Notes: generated from the sequence alone by a model not told the origin. A DNA stretch of 44,594 nucleotides from Bacteroidales bacterium (GCA_017548545.1 JAFYZW010000009.1:1-44594); one strand, 5' to 3'; shown: positions 19,233 through 28,649, counted from the stretch's first letter. Translations and numbers: made by a program.

Positions 19233-19320
19233 ATTTTAATGGCAAAAACACGTTCGGAGAATCATTTTTTGAGCGAAATGCAAGGCATGACATTCTTTTC
19301 TAAAAAATTGATGTCGAAAA

Positions 19321-19352
19321 TTTGGAATGTTCAACGAAAGTCGTTATCTTTG
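19321..19352 (+). promoter_or_regulatory. Promoter of the NUDIX-mtaB unit
   Basis: TTTG at 19321-19324, a 20-base spacer, then TATCTTTG at 19345-19352. The ATG at 19388 is 35 bases downstream. Confidence 0.75.
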
Positions 19353-19387
19353 CGCCAATATTTTTGATACGTCATTTTTTTCATCGT

Positions 19388-19927
19388 ATGATTGACTTAC
19401 ATTATCCTGACAAGAAGGAAAAAATCGAGATGTTCCCACTTATAGACGATGAGGGGAACGTGATGGGCCGTGCTAGTCGCGCTTATTTCCATGGTGGGTC
19501 GATGGCTCTGCATCCCGTTGTACATCTGCATATTACCGACCTGCAGGGACGCATTTTCTTGCAGAAGCGTTCGATGACCAAGGACATTGCTCCTGGCCGC
19601 TGGGATACTGCTGTGGGCGGACATGTTTCCTTTGGCGAAGGCCTTGAGGAAGCTGTGCGGCGTGAGGCACATGAGGAACTTGGACTGCGTTTCCGCACTG
19701 AGCCACGTTTCCTTTTCCAGTATATCTGGGAGTCGGAGCGTGAACGCGAACTGGTCACGTCGTTTCACATCGTTTATAATGGTCGCATCGTGCCCAATAG
19801 TGAGGAGATTGACGAAGGTCGTTTCTGGACCTACGAGGAACTACGTCACGAGTTGGGTCGTGATGTCTTCTCCCAGCAGTTCGAGCAGCAGGAGTATCGT
19901 CATTTGATTCGTTCGCTTTGCCTGTGA
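19388..19927 (+). CDS. NUDIX hydrolase
   Basis: 179 residues. A complete Nudix box lies at residues 78-100 (GGHVSFGEGLEEAVRREAHEELG), with the REAHEEL core that binds the metal ions. The N-terminal part (FPLIDDEGNVMGRASRAYFH) and the HLHITDLQGRIFLQKRS strand resemble the YfcD/isopentenyl-diphosphate isomerase-like branch. It therefore probably cleaves a nucleoside diphosphate derivative or another pyrophosphate, but the substrate is not evident. The start at MIDLHY follows the promoter; the frame is open further upstream but contains the promoter. Its stop overlaps the GTGA start of mtaB, so the two are coupled. Confidence 0.88.
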   Translation: MIDLHYPDKKEKIEMFPLIDDEGNVMGRASRAYFHGGSMALHPVVHLHITDLQGRIFLQKRSMTKDIAPGRWDTAVGGHVSFGEGLEEAVRREAHEELGLRFRTEPRFLFQYIWESERERELVTSFHIVYNGRIVPNSEEIDEGRFWTYEELRHELGRDVFSQQFEQQEYRHLIRSLCL

Positions 19928-21252
19928 AAAGGGTCGCCTATTATACCCTTGGTTGCCGCCTGAACTTTGCCGAGACCTCGACGCTGGCCTATCGTCTTCA
20001 GCAGCTTGGCTTTGTGAAGATCAATCCCAGAAGCAATGAACAGGCCGATCTCGTGGTGGTCAACACTTGTGCTGTGACCGAGCAGGCTACGGCAAAAAGC
20101 CGCCAGCAGATCAATAAACTGGTGAGCGAGCATCCCAATGCCTTTGTGGTCGTGACAGGTTGCTATGCTCAGATCGAACCCGAGCAATTGGCTGAACGCG
20201 TGAAGGGCATCGGCCTCATTGTGGGCACCGAGTATAAGGGCGACAACATCCTGACCTTGCTTGGCGACCTCTCGAAGCGCGACGAGCCGCTGGTTTATCG
20301 TACGCAATACAAGGACATACATACCTTTCACGGAGGGTGTTCGGCCGATGACCGCACCCGTCATTTCCTCAAGGTACAGGACGGTTGTGACTATTTCTGC
20401 AGCTATTGCACCATCCCCTTGGCTCGTGGACGCAGTCGCAACGGAACCATCGCCGAACTTGTCGGGATGGCTCGTGACGTGGTAGCCAAGGGCGGCAAGG
20501 AGATCGTTCTCACGGGTGTCAATATCGGAGATTTCGGGCGTTCCACTGGCGAGAGTTTCTTCGACCTGTGCCGTGCCCTTGATGAGGTGGAGGGTGTCGA
20601 GCGTTACCGCATTGGAAGCATCGAGCCCAACCTCCTCACCGATGAGTTGATTCATTGGATTGCCGAGGACAGTAAGCGCTTTTCTCCCCATTTTCATATC
20701 CCTTTGCAGGCTGGTACCGACGAGGTATTACGGCTCATGCGTCGTCGTTACGACACTTCGCTCTTTGCCCGTAAGATTGAACTCATACGCACGATTATCC
20801 CTGATGCCTTCATTGGCGTAGATGTCATGGCTGGTATGCGTGGCGAGACAGCAGAGCTGTTTGAACAGGGTTTTCAGTTCATCGAGTCGCTTCCAGTCAG
20901 CCAGCTCCATCCATTCACCTACAGTGAACGTTCTTCCACTCGTGCCCTCGACATCAAGCCTATTGTCCCCATGCCCGAACGCCATGAGCGCACCGCTCGA
21001 CTTGTGGCACTCAGCGATCAGAAGCTTCGCTTCTTCTACTGCCAGCAGATGGGCTGCACACGCCGTGTGCTTTGGGAACAGCCGCCCCTTCAGAAAGATG
21101 GCAATTATGCACCGATGCACGGCTTCACCGATAACTACATTCGTTGTCAGCGATCCTACGACGCTGCTTTGGTCAATGTCTGTCAGGGAATCACTTTGAG
21201 CCACGAGCTGATCGAAACCAATCAGGGGCCAGCTATTTTGATCGATCGATAG
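19924..21252 (+). CDS. mtaB: tRNA t6A37 methylthiotransferase
   Basis: A radical-SAM enzyme that converts t6A to ms2t6A at position 37 of tRNAs reading ANN codons. From the GTG the protein has 442 residues. The N-terminal MTTase domain carries the cluster-binding cysteines Cys11 (LGCRLNFAE), Cys49 (VNTCAVT) and one in VVTGCYAQ. The radical-SAM triad is CDYFCSYC (Cys155, 159, 162). The C-terminal part (HGFTDNYIRC) corresponds to the TRAM-like tail. A TTG two codons upstream is an alternative start; I prefer GTG because it gives the GTGA overlap with the NUDIX stop. Its TAG stop falls in register with the periodic spacer that follows. Confidence 0.92.
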   Translation: MKRVAYYTLGCRLNFAETSTLAYRLQQLGFVKINPRSNEQADLVVVNTCAVTEQATAKSRQQINKLVSEHPNAFVVVTGCYAQIEPEQLAERVKGIGLIVGTEYKGDNILTLLGDLSKRDEPLVYRTQYKDIHTFHGGCSADDRTRHFLKVQDGCDYFCSYCTIPLARGRSRNGTIAELVGMARDVVAKGGKEIVLTGVNIGDFGRSTGESFFDLCRALDEVEGVERYRIGSIEPNLLTDELIHWIAEDSKRFSPHFHIPLQAGTDEVLRLMRRRYDTSLFARKIELIRTIIPDAFIGVDVMAGMRGETAELFEQGFQFIESLPVSQLHPFTYSERSSTRALDIKPIVPMPERHERTARLVALSDQKLRFFYCQQMGCTRRVLWEQPPLQKDGNYAPMHGFTDNYIRCQRSYDAALVNVCQGITLSHELIETNQGPAILIDR

Positions 21253-21297
21253 TTCCTAAAGTCTTTATAGTTCCTATAGTTATTATAGTTACTATAA
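21253..21297. repeat. 9-base periodic intergenic spacer, TTCCTATAG type
   Basis: TTCCTAAAG, TCTTTATAG, TTCCTATAG, TTATTATAG, TTACTATAA follow directly after the mtaB stop. Because the unit ends in TAG and is three codons long, the spacer repeats stop codons in the mtaB frame. It ends 23 bases before the pectinesterase start. Confidence 0.9.
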
Positions 21298-21320
21298 CTT
21301 ATTTCTTTCATCACTCCGTT

Positions 21321-23186
21321 ATGAAAACTATAACCAAGCTATTATTATCGTTTGCGTTGCTCATCTTTGCAACCGACATGCATGCACAGCTTTATGATGT
21401 TGTCGTGGCACAGGACGGCACAGGCGACTATCTTACCATTCAGGATGCCATCCTCTCGATACGCGATTATAAGCCCGAAGGTCGCCAGCGCATTCTCGTA
21501 AGGAAGGGGACCTACGAGGAGAAGGTCATCGTGCCCACCTACAAGACCAATATCTCGCTCATCGGCGAGGATCGCGACTCGTGCATCCTCATTTGGCACG
21601 ACCATGCCAATCTGCAGAATACCGGTCGATTCGAAGGTGTGGTGCTCGGCTCGATTGCCGATGCGATGGGACACGACAATCATCTCATCAAGGGCAGTGA
21701 CCGCGGACATCGTACCGGTACTTTCGAGAGCTACACGTTACTTGTGCTGGGCGAGGGTTTCGAATGCGAGAATATGACCATTATCAATGATGCCATGACG
21801 CATTTCAACCCCGATTGGTACGACACACGTTCCAATGCGGCCAAGGTCGGACAGGCCGTTACGGTACACTCCGAGGGCGACCGCTCTGTTTTCCGCAACT
21901 GCCACATCCACGGTTTCCAGGACACGGTTTTCACGGGCAATGCACGTTCCCGTCAGATCTTTTACGATTGTTATATCGATGGAACGGTCGATTTCATCTT
22001 CGGTCCTGCCACCGTGTGGTTTGAGGATTGTGAGATTCGCTCCATCGGTGATGGTTATCTCACAGCGGCTTCGACTCCTGCCGAGAATCCTTACGGCTAC
22101 GTCTTCAAACATTGCAAGGTCACGGCTGACCCCAAGGTCAATGGTGTCTATCTTGGCCGTCCGTGGCGTAATTGGGCGAATGTTATCTTTATGGATTGCG
22201 AACTTCCCGCTGTCATTCGTGAAGCCGGCTGGCACAACTGGGGGGACCCTGCACGTGAGCTGACGGCTCGCTATGCCGAATATCACAATACAGGTGCGGG
22301 AGCCGACATCTCGAAGCGCGTGGCATGGTCACGCCAGCTCACCGATGCTGAGGCTGCCAAGGTAACGCTTGAGAACGTGATGCAAACTACGGGCAACCAA
22401 TGGACGTCAAATGTGCGTACAGTATCGTTCGATGCCGTTGTTCAATCCTTCTACGACTACAACTCCAGCCATGGCCGTGCTGCCCGATATGTGGGAGGTA
22501 CTCTCGAACCTCATCCTTTGCCTGCTGATGTCGAGAAGTTTGTCGAGCCACTCGTCATCAACCTCGATTCGGTCGATTGCACGACCTTTGTGGAGTATGT
22601 CAGCGCAGCCGTTCTGGGGCGTACCTTGTTTACCTACGAAGGTGACTCCATCTTACGTCGCTTTGTGCAGGCTTTGCGTTATCGTGATGGCAAGCGCGGC
22701 AACTATGCCACGCGAAATCATTACTTCACCGACTGGATTCTCAACGGCGAGGAGCAGGGCCTCATGACCGAAGTAACACCTTCGCTCACCGGCGCCCGTC
22801 AGCAGCAGAGACCTATCAACTTCATGAGTGCCAATACACGCTACTATCCGCAGCTCGAGAAAAGCCAGAAGATGAAATTGGACATCCGGGAAGTCGAAAA
22901 CTACCTCAGCAAGCGTTTCTCCTATTTCGTCCCCTCAGCTCAGATCTTCCAGTGCTACGATGAACTCCAGCATGGCGATATTGTGGCATTTGTTACAGGC
23001 ACAATGGGCCTCGACGTCCAGCATGTAGGCTTCGTCTGGAAACCAGAAGGCACTAAAATGCCTCGACTGCTTCATGCCAGTTTGTCGAAGAGTAGCGTAG
23101 TAGTGAGCGATTTGTCGCTCCAGGACTATGCCATGAATGCAAAGAATTGCAAGGGTATCCGGATTGTTCGTCTCAATGTCGAATGA
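21321..23186 (+). CDS. Secreted pectin methylesterase fused to a DUF1460 amidase-like domain
   Basis: 621 residues. The signal peptide is residues 1-22 (ends ATDMHA). Residues about 24-370 are a carbohydrate esterase family 8 pectinesterase, with VVAQDGTGDYLTIQDAI, GFQDTVF, DGTVDFIFG (about 219-228, catalytic Asp) and YLGRPW (about 277-282). It should remove methyl esters from homogalacturonan. From about RYVGGTLE (near 390) to the end is a DUF1460 domain, an NlpC/P60-like fold tied to N-acetylmuramoyl-L-alanine amidase activity in name. Its DCTTFVEY carries Cys420 and QHVGFVW carries His568, the expected nucleophile and base. I know of no such architecture. The start at 21321 follows the spacer after mtaB; upstream in-frame codons lie inside mtaB. 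No pectin lyase or transporter is adjacent. Confidence 0.88.
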   Translation: MKTITKLLLSFALLIFATDMHAQLYDVVVAQDGTGDYLTIQDAILSIRDYKPEGRQRILVRKGTYEEKVIVPTYKTNISLIGEDRDSCILIWHDHANLQNTGRFEGVVLGSIADAMGHDNHLIKGSDRGHRTGTFESYTLLVLGEGFECENMTIINDAMTHFNPDWYDTRSNAAKVGQAVTVHSEGDRSVFRNCHIHGFQDTVFTGNARSRQIFYDCYIDGTVDFIFGPATVWFEDCEIRSIGDGYLTAASTPAENPYGYVFKHCKVTADPKVNGVYLGRPWRNWANVIFMDCELPAVIREAGWHNWGDPARELTARYAEYHNTGAGADISKRVAWSRQLTDAEAAKVTLENVMQTTGNQWTSNVRTVSFDAVVQSFYDYNSSHGRAARYVGGTLEPHPLPADVEKFVEPLVINLDSVDCTTFVEYVSAAVLGRTLFTYEGDSILRRFVQALRYRDGKRGNYATRNHYFTDWILNGEEQGLMTEVTPSLTGARQQQRPINFMSANTRYYPQLEKSQKMKLDIREVENYLSKRFSYFVPSAQIFQCYDELQHGDIVAFVTGTMGLDVQHVGFVWKPEGTKMPRLLHASLSKSSVVVSDLSLQDYAMNAKNCKGIRIVRLNVE

Positions 23187-23205
23187 GAGGGCCTAACTAT
23201 AGAAT

Positions 23206-23248
23206 AAAGATGCCAGCAGGTCGAAAGACTTGTTGGCATCTTTTTTTT
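23206..23248 (+). terminator. Rho-independent terminator after the pectinesterase fusion gene
   Basis: AAAGATGCCAGCAGGTC (23206-23222) pairs with GACTTGTTGGCATCTTT (23227-23243) through a GAAA tetraloop, with two G-T pairs, followed by a run of eight T. Confidence 0.93.
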
Positions 23249-23264
23249 CGATAATAACGTTGTC

Positions 23265-23966
23265 CTACAGTTCGCCGTTGTCGTGGAACGAGTAGTATTC
23301 GCTGTCGGCGATAATGATGTGGTCGAGCAACCGAATCCCAAAGAGGGCGAGGGCTTGCTGTGCGGCAGCCGTCATCTGCCGGTCGGCTCGACTTGGGCGA
23401 CAGGCACTGTGGGGATGATTGTGGCAGAGCGCAACGTTCGAAGCCATATACTGCAGTGCGGGACGCACAATCTTCTTGATGTCGGCACTGGCACTGTCCG
23501 TGCCGCCAACGCCAATCTCTTCGCGTGCCAATATCTTGCCGTTCTTCGACGTGTAGAGCGCCCACAACTCCTCGTGGTCGAGCATCGACATCTGCTTGTC
23601 AAACTGGGCGAAGATGGTATCGCTTCCTTTGATGGTCTCTGCATTCAAGATGTTGATCTGACGTTGTTTTTCCATGCGTCGCCCCAATTCCAGGGCAGCA
23701 CGTATGGTGCAAGCTTTAGCGGGACCGATGCCTTTCAAAATCTCATAGTTGCTGCCATCATCACTGGGAATGAGGGCGTAATGTAGCTTCTCAAGGTCGC
23801 CACGACATTGCGACAAGACGTCGCGGGCAATGTCCAAAACGGTACGCCCTTTCTGTCCGGTATTTATGAGGATGGCCAACAGCTCAGCATCCGTAAGGGA
23901 CTCCTCGCCATTGGCCATCATCTTTTCTCTCGGACGGTCCTCAAGGGCCCAATCCTTGACTGTCAT
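23265..23966 (-). CDS. radC: RadC family JAB-domain protein
   Basis: 233 residues. The N-terminal UPF0758 region has a helix-hairpin-helix (ILKGIGPAKACTIRAALELGRR). The C-terminal JAB/MPN domain carries the metal motif HNHPHSACRPSRAD, i.e. H-x-H, seven residues, Ser, two residues, Asp. The usual HNHPSGDPxPS reads HNHPHSACRPS, but all ligand positions are kept. Despite the historical name, the role in repair is doubtful; members are linked to recombination and mobile DNA. It starts 17 bases after the efp stop on the same strand and should be cotranscribed with it. Confidence 0.93.
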   Translation of the reverse strand: MTVKDWALEDRPREKMMANGEESLTDAELLAILINTGQKGRTVLDIARDVLSQCRGDLEKLHYALIPSDDGSNYEILKGIGPAKACTIRAALELGRRMEKQRQINILNAETIKGSDTIFAQFDKQMSMLDHEELWALYTSKNGKILAREEIGVGGTDSASADIKKIVRPALQYMASNVALCHNHPHSACRPSRADRQMTAAAQQALALFGIRLLDHIIIADSEYYSFHDNGEL

Positions 23967-23983
23967 TGTTCCTCAGTCTGTTA

Positions 23984-24553
23984 TTATTCCTTGGCGCGCT
24001 CTACGTATGAGCCGTCACGGGTATCAACCACAATCTTGTCGCCCTCCTTGCAGAACAAGGGTACGAGCACGATGCCACCAGTCTCAACGGTAGCCTTGGT
24101 CAGGGTGTTGGTAGCGGTGTTGCCCTTTGCACCTGGCTCCATATAGGTGATCTGGAGGACGGTCTTGACAGGCATTTCAGCGGTGAGGATGGTTTCGGTA
24201 GAGGCATCGCTTACAACTTCCACGATGTCGCCTTCCTTCATGTACTCTTCGCCGATGATCATCTTCTTGTCGATTGTCACCTGGTCGAAAGTTTCCTGGT
24301 TCATGAAGACAGCGTCGTCGCCGTCCATGTAGAGGAACTGGTAAGGACGATGTTCTACGCGAACGTCCTCAAGCACTTCGCCGATGTTGAAGCGACGCTC
24401 GGTAACATATCCCGAAACGACGTCCTTGAGCTTGGTGCGCATGAAGGTGTTGCCCTTGCCTGGCTTAACGTGAAGGAACGAAACTACTACCTGAAGCTTG
24501 CCATCGATACGGATGACGGTGCCATTCTTGATGTCCTGTGACTTGATTGCCAT
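23984..24553 (-). CDS. efp: Elongation factor P
   Basis: Rescues ribosomes stalled on polyproline by entering between the P and E sites. 189 residues, full length, with three beta-barrel domains. The conserved tip loop reads VKPGKGNTF with Lys33 as the residue that is modified in some bacteria. The C-terminal block GDKIVVDTRDGSYVERAKE is typical. It is transcribed from its own promoter, divergent from rpmH, an arrangement I recall from other Bacteroidetes, and leads into radC. Confidence 0.96.
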   Translation of the reverse strand: MAIKSQDIKNGTVIRIDGKLQVVVSFLHVKPGKGNTFMRTKLKDVVSGYVTERRFNIGEVLEDVRVEHRPYQFLYMDGDDAVFMNQETFDQVTIDKKMIIGEEYMKEGDIVEVVSDASTETILTAEMPVKTVLQITYMEPGAKGNTATNTLTKATVETGGIVLVPLFCKEGDKIVVDTRDGSYVERAKE

Positions 24554-24598
24554 AGTTGTATTTTGTTTTTAAGTTATTATTTTGCTATCTTGCGGGTG

Positions 24599-24629
24599 CA
24601 AAGATAGATAAAATCATTGAGAAAAACAA
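24599..24629 (-). promoter_or_regulatory. Promoter of efp-radC
   Basis: On the minus strand: TTG at 24629-24627, a 20-base spacer, then TATCTTTG at 24606-24599 followed by CACCCGC. Confidence 0.78.
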
Positions 24630-24656
24630 AAATATTTGAAGAAAATCATTAAATAA

Positions 24657-24688
24657 TTTGGTAAATAGAATATTTTTACCTACTTTTG
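24657..24688 (+). promoter_or_regulatory. Promoter of rpmH
   Basis: TTTG at 24657-24660, a 20-base spacer, then TACTTTTG at 24681-24688 followed by CACCCGC, the same downstream bases as the divergent efp promoter. Confidence 0.78.
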
Positions 24689-24750
24689 CACCCGCTATTT
24701 GGCAATACAGTCGCGAAAACTAGTAAAAACATTATAAAAGAGTTACAATT

Positions 24751-24900
24751 ATGAAGATGACATTCCAGCCACACAACCATCGCCGTCTCCACAAGCATGG
24801 TTTCCGTTCCCGTATGGCCACCAAGAACGGTCGTCGCGTCCTCGCTGCCCGTCGTGCTAAGGGCCGCAAGAACCTTACCGTAGGTGATACCATGCGTTAA
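24751..24900 (+). CDS. rpmH: 50S ribosomal protein L34
   Basis: 49 residues, very basic. The family core [30 protein letters not shown] is nearly identical to other Bacteroidetes L34 as I know it (it exceeds the quoting limit only if extended; key parts are HGFRSRMAT and [12 protein letters not shown]). The N-terminus [12 protein letters not shown] is slightly unusual, with Met and His where MKRTFQPS is common. rnpA, the usual partner downstream in many bacteria, is not next to it. A hairpin at 24946-24984 may end the transcript. Confidence 0.95.
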   Translation: MKMTFQPHNHRRLHKHGFRSRMATKNGRRVLAARRAKGRKNLTVGDTMR

Positions 24901-24945
24901 TTCGTCTGGCTAACGATTCGACGAGATCCCTTTTAGAGGATAAAC

Positions 24946-24984
24946 AATGACTGTCAATGAGGTTTCTCCTCTGCGACGGTCATT
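24946..24984 (+). terminator. Hairpin downstream of rpmH, possible terminator or attenuator
   Basis: Paired blocks AATGAC, GTC and GAGG (946-962 of this kilobase) with CCTC, GAC and GTCATT (968-984) close around a TTTCT loop. No T-run follows, so termination may be partial. It covers an ATG at 24947 that is in frame with the next gene. Confidence 0.5.
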
Positions 24985-25012
24985 CGTGTTTCTATACACA
25001 TCCCCAAATGCT

Positions 25013-26584
25013 ATGAAAACCCGCATCCAAACGATTCTACGACAGATAGGCGAGGGCGTTTATGAGAAGGACGCCGAACTCGCCCTTTCGCTGTTGGCTG
25101 CCCTCGCTGGCGAGAGTGTCATCCTGCTGGGCCCTCCTGGTGTGGCCAAGAGCATGGTGGCGCGTCGCCTCAAATTGGCCTTCGCGCGTGCGCGTTCCTT
25201 TGAATATTTAATGTCACGATTTTCCACGCCTGACGAGATCTTCGGCCCTGTGAGCATTCAGCGACTCAAAACCGACGATGTCTATCAGCGCTGTGTCGAA
25301 GGCTATCTGCCTACAGCAGATGTGGTCTTCCTCGACGAGATCTGGAAAGCGGGGCCTGCTATTCAGAACACCTTGCTCACCGTGATCAACGAGAAGGTCT
25401 ATCTCAATGGCAACCAGCTCATGCGTCTGCCTCTCAAGCTCCTCATCGGTGCAAGCAATGAACTGCCCGTACAGGGCGAGGGTCTGGAGGCATTATGGGA
25501 TCGATTCCTGATACGTCTTGTCAGCCAGCCTATTCAGGACGAAGAGGCTTTCTACCGCATGGTCGATCCTGCGAATGGTGACGACAGTAACATGCAGCCT
25601 GTCAGCGATGCGATTACCGAAGAGGAATATCGCCAGTGGCTCCAAGAAATATTTCGTGTCAAGGTGCCGCGTGAGGTCCTCTTGGCCATCACCAGCATCC
25701 GCGAAGGACTCAAGGATGTGGCCATTGAAGGACAGGACGTACACCGCAACATTTACGTGAGCGATCGACGTTGGAAGAAGATTGTTCACCTGATGTGTGC
25801 TTCTGCCTATGTTCACGACCGCTCCGAGGTGAATGCCTCCGATCTGCAGCTTGCCATCCATTGCCTGTGGAACGAACCTGACGAACTGCCTTCGATTGGA
25901 AGGCTTGTTGCTGATGCTATCTTCCGTCCTTATCTCGTTCGACTCGACACGTTGCAGCGCCAGGTTTCACGTGCATTGCGTAGTCGTGCTGTGCGTACCG
26001 TACTTGAGAATGCGCGTTTGCGTGGCGACCATCGCGACGACGACCTTATCATCTTCGATGGTCTATACTATCAGCTTGTCGAGAGTCAAGGACTTCAGAA
26101 CACCTTTATCTTTGTGCCCGATTTTTGTGCCTTGCCCACACGCAGTTCCGATGAACCTGCTGTGCGCGGGGTGATGTACAAGGATCCCACTCAGCCACGT
26201 CGCACCATCATCCGCGCTTATACCAATCCCGACAATGTGGGTGAGCATGAGGCAGAGCTCCAGCGCGTTAACCTCTATCGCGACTCGATGAACCTCTACG
26301 TCAATGGTACGCGTTATCCGTTGCGTCGTGCATCACGCGGTATGCAGCTCCAGCAGTCGTCTGGGCTTGAGCCAGCCATTCAGGGCGCATGCAAGAGTCT
26401 GGAAGAGTGCGAGACGGCAGTCGATACCCTGTTCCAGCAGGCGGTGCAGTTGTCGGCACAGATTCGCAATCATCTTTTTGCCAGTCCACAGGTCCAGCAG
26501 ATCATCGCTGCTCAGCTCGACTCGTTCAAACGACAGATTGCCCAGCTTCGTGCAGATGTGCGAAAGCTGATTTATGACGAGTAA
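25013..26584 (+). CDS. ravA: MoxR-family AAA+ ATPase, RavA-like
   Basis: 523 residues from MKTRIQ. The AAA+ module has Walker A GPPGVAKS (residues 40-47), Walker B VVFLDEIWKA (about 103-112), the sensor segment LLIGASNELP, and the arginine-finger region LWDRFLIRLV. The RavA-type C-terminal part includes a small beta domain (IRAYTNPDNVGEHEAEL) and a helical end. MoxR ATPases work with a VWA partner in metal-cofactor or complex maturation. The VWA gene overlaps its 3' end, so the pair matches RavA/ViaA. The ATG at 24947 would add 22 residues but sits inside the hairpin after rpmH. I use the symbol with reserve, since the role in this lineage is not shown. Confidence 0.82.
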   Translation: MKTRIQTILRQIGEGVYEKDAELALSLLAALAGESVILLGPPGVAKSMVARRLKLAFARARSFEYLMSRFSTPDEIFGPVSIQRLKTDDVYQRCVEGYLPTADVVFLDEIWKAGPAIQNTLLTVINEKVYLNGNQLMRLPLKLLIGASNELPVQGEGLEALWDRFLIRLVSQPIQDEEAFYRMVDPANGDDSNMQPVSDAITEEEYRQWLQEIFRVKVPREVLLAITSIREGLKDVAIEGQDVHRNIYVSDRRWKKIVHLMCASAYVHDRSEVNASDLQLAIHCLWNEPDELPSIGRLVADAIFRPYLVRLDTLQRQVSRALRSRAVRTVLENARLRGDHRDDDLIIFDGLYYQLVESQGLQNTFIFVPDFCALPTRSSDEPAVRGVMYKDPTQPRRTIIRAYTNPDNVGEHEAELQRVNLYRDSMNLYVNGTRYPLRRASRGMQLQQSSGLEPAIQGACKSLEECETAVDTLFQQAVQLSAQIRNHLFASPQVQQIIAAQLDSFKRQIAQLRADVRKLIYDE

Positions 26585-27731
26585 TATGACCTATCTCTCT
26601 CTTCCGCATAAGGTGCTCGATGAACTCGAAGAGCTTATCTGCACGGACCTGGAACAGGCATTTAGCGATGCCGTCGAGGCCCGCGTGCGCTTTATGCAGA
26701 TGCGAGGTGTGAGTGACCCTTATGAACTGTCGCAGTTGCGTGCCGATTTTATTCGTGAGCATTTGCCGCAGCAGCAGAAACTGCTCGACAAATATTTGGA
26801 TGTTATCCCTCCATACGTGAGGCAACACAAGGTGACTATCGATGAGTTCGCGCAATGTTGGGCGCTCATGGGCACCATCTGGAACACCGTCAGCTTCGAG
26901 CGTATACGTCCAGTAGTGAAGCTGCAATATCAGTATCCTGTGTTGCTCGATGTGGCGCGACGTGTGGGGCGTATCGCCGACAACGAAGGACCCGAGCGTG
27001 TGCCTGTGGGCAGTGGCAATACCTATCGGATGGAACATTCCTCACCCTCTGACATCGAAGGTATCTCGGTGGGCAACGACCTCAGCGCACTGCTCCCCAT
27101 CGAACTGGCAACAATGGCCGACGAATCGTTGTCAGGGCTCTTCGCCTATCGTTATGCGACTCGTCGCCTGCAGACTTTCCTCTTCAAATCGAACCTGATG
27201 AAGAAGGCACAGAAAGTGCAGGTGGCAAGGGCTCGCCAGAAAGGACCGATGATTGTGTGCATGGATACTAGCGGGTCGATGCAAGGCCCTCCCGAACGCA
27301 TCGCCCACAGTCTGGTCATCAAGCTCCTGCAGGTTGCTTTGGCTCAGAAGCGCGATCTGCTGCTCATTACCTTTTCCGATAAGGCCAAGATCTTCGACGT
27401 GCGTACCAACCGAACCTCGTTGCTCGACTACATGCGTCAGCAGTGTGGCGGCTCTACCGATGGCACCGAGATGCTGCAAGCTGCCTTCCGACTCATTGGC
27501 AGTAATCCTCACTATGGAAGTGCCGACCTGTTGCTGATCTCCGACTTCAAGTTCCCGTTGGTCGATAGGCCTTTGTTGGTCCAGTTAAGTCAACTGCAGG
27601 ATGAAGGCACCCGCCTCTATGCCCTCCAGATTGGCCAATCGGTCCTCATCAAGGATTGGCTTCCCTACTTCGACAGCTATTGGCACCTCGACTATAAGGT
27701 CCAGCGTATCCCCTGGTTTATCCAGAAATAG
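26574..27731 (+). CDS. viaA: VWA-domain protein, ViaA-like partner of the RavA-like ATPase
   Basis: 385 residues. The N-terminal two thirds are helical. The C-terminal von Willebrand A domain has the MIDAS motif DTSGSM (Asp231) in [13 protein letters not shown], then the TDGTEM loop and [10 protein letters not shown]. The ATG at 26574 overlaps the ATPase gene by 11 bases; an ATG at 26586 just after that stop is an equally good start. In Escherichia coli, ViaA stimulates RavA and both are tied to iron-sulfur and respiratory enzyme maturation; the same partnership here is an inference from gene order. The stop is TAG followed by TAA, then a 9-base periodic spacer. Confidence 0.82.
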   Translation: MTSNMTYLSLPHKVLDELEELICTDLEQAFSDAVEARVRFMQMRGVSDPYELSQLRADFIREHLPQQQKLLDKYLDVIPPYVRQHKVTIDEFAQCWALMGTIWNTVSFERIRPVVKLQYQYPVLLDVARRVGRIADNEGPERVPVGSGNTYRMEHSSPSDIEGISVGNDLSALLPIELATMADESLSGLFAYRYATRRLQTFLFKSNLMKKAQKVQVARARQKGPMIVCMDTSGSMQGPPERIAHSLVIKLLQVALAQKRDLLLITFSDKAKIFDVRTNRTSLLDYMRQQCGGSTDGTEMLQAAFRLIGSNPHYGSADLLLISDFKFPLVDRPLLVQLSQLQDEGTRLYALQIGQSVLIKDWLPYFDSYWHLDYKVQRIPWFIQK

Positions 27732-27737
27732 TAATTT

Positions 27738-27782
27738 CTCGGAGTACTCCGAATACTCTGATAGCTCCGATATCTCTGACAA
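27738..27782. repeat. 9-base periodic intergenic spacer, CTCCGAnnn type
   Basis: CTCGGAGTA, CTCCGAATA, CTCTGATAG, CTCCGATAT, CTCTGACAA run without a gap, starting six bases after the stop of the VWA gene and ending 14 bases before pyrF. Confidence 0.9.
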
Positions 27783-27796
27783 AAAATACTCCCTCT

Positions 27797-28630
27797 ATGA
27801 ACCGTTCACAACTCTTCGAACAAATCAAGCTGAAGAAGACCTTCCTTTGTGTGGGTCTCGACACTGACATCAAGAAGATTCCCGAGCACTTGCAGCAGTT
27901 GCCTGCTTGTGAGGCCATCTTCGAGTTCAACAAAGCCATCATCGATGCCACCGAACCCTATTGCATTGCCTACAAGCCCAACCTCGCTTTCTATGAGTGC
28001 TTCGGCGTGGATGGATGGATCGCATTCGAGCAAACCGTTCGTTACATTCGCGAGCATTACCCGAAGCAGTTCATCATCGCTGATGCCAAGCGTGGCGACA
28101 TTGGCAATACTTCCTCGCTCTACGCGCGCTCGTTCTTCGAGCATCTCGACGTCGATGCTGTCACCGTAGCTCCCTATATGGGCGAAGATAGCCTGAAGCC
28201 CTTCCTTGACTATGAGGGCAAGTGGGTCATTTGTCTTGCTCTGACTTCCAACAAAGGTTCGCACGACTTCCAGCTCAGCACCGTCGATGGCACCGAGATG
28301 CGTCTCTTCGAGAAGGTGCTTGGTACCGTCAGGACTTGGGGCACCGAAGACCAGATCATGTTTGTCGTTGGCGCTACGCAGGGCCGTATGTTCGAGGATA
28401 TCCGTCGCATTGCCCCTGATTCGTTCCTCCTCGTTCCCGGCATCGGTGCGCAAGGTGGCTCCCTTCAGGAAGTGGTCAAGTACGGCATGAATAATCAATG
28501 TGGTCTTATTGTCAACTCCAGCCGTGCCATCATCTACGCCGACCATACCGAACGCTTTGCCGAAGTCGCTGCCCAGAAGGCGAAGGAGGTAGCCGATGAG
28601 ATGGCAGAGTGCCTGCAACCACTGTTATGA
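27797..28630 (+). CDS. pyrF: Orotidine 5'-phosphate decarboxylase, type 2
   Basis: Catalyses the last step of UMP synthesis. 277 residues, the longer type 2 form common in Bacteroidetes and mycobacteria. Substrate and catalytic blocks are visible: LCVGLDTD near the N-terminus, YKPNLAFYE, the catalytic [10 protein letters not shown] (Lys and Asp network), [11 protein letters not shown] and [10 protein letters not shown]. No other pyrimidine gene is adjacent. umuD starts 19 bases after its stop. Confidence 0.95.
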   Translation: MNRSQLFEQIKLKKTFLCVGLDTDIKKIPEHLQQLPACEAIFEFNKAIIDATEPYCIAYKPNLAFYECFGVDGWIAFEQTVRYIREHYPKQFIIADAKRGDIGNTSSLYARSFFEHLDVDAVTVAPYMGEDSLKPFLDYEGKWVICLALTSNKGSHDFQLSTVDGTEMRLFEKVLGTVRTWGTEDQIMFVVGATQGRMFEDIRRIAPDSFLLVPGIGAQGGSLQEVVKYGMNNQCGLIVNSSRAIIYADHTERFAEVAAQKAKEVADEMAECLQPLL

Positions 28631-28649
28631 ACTATTCATTAATCATACA

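Noticed and set aside
24947..25012. Upstream start for the RavA-like gene
   Set aside because: The ATG and following codons form the hairpin after rpmH. The conserved protein begins at 25013.
28631..28649. A LexA operator in front of umuD
   Set aside because: The 19-base gap contains no dyad, and SOS boxes for this phylum are not something I can recognise with confidence.
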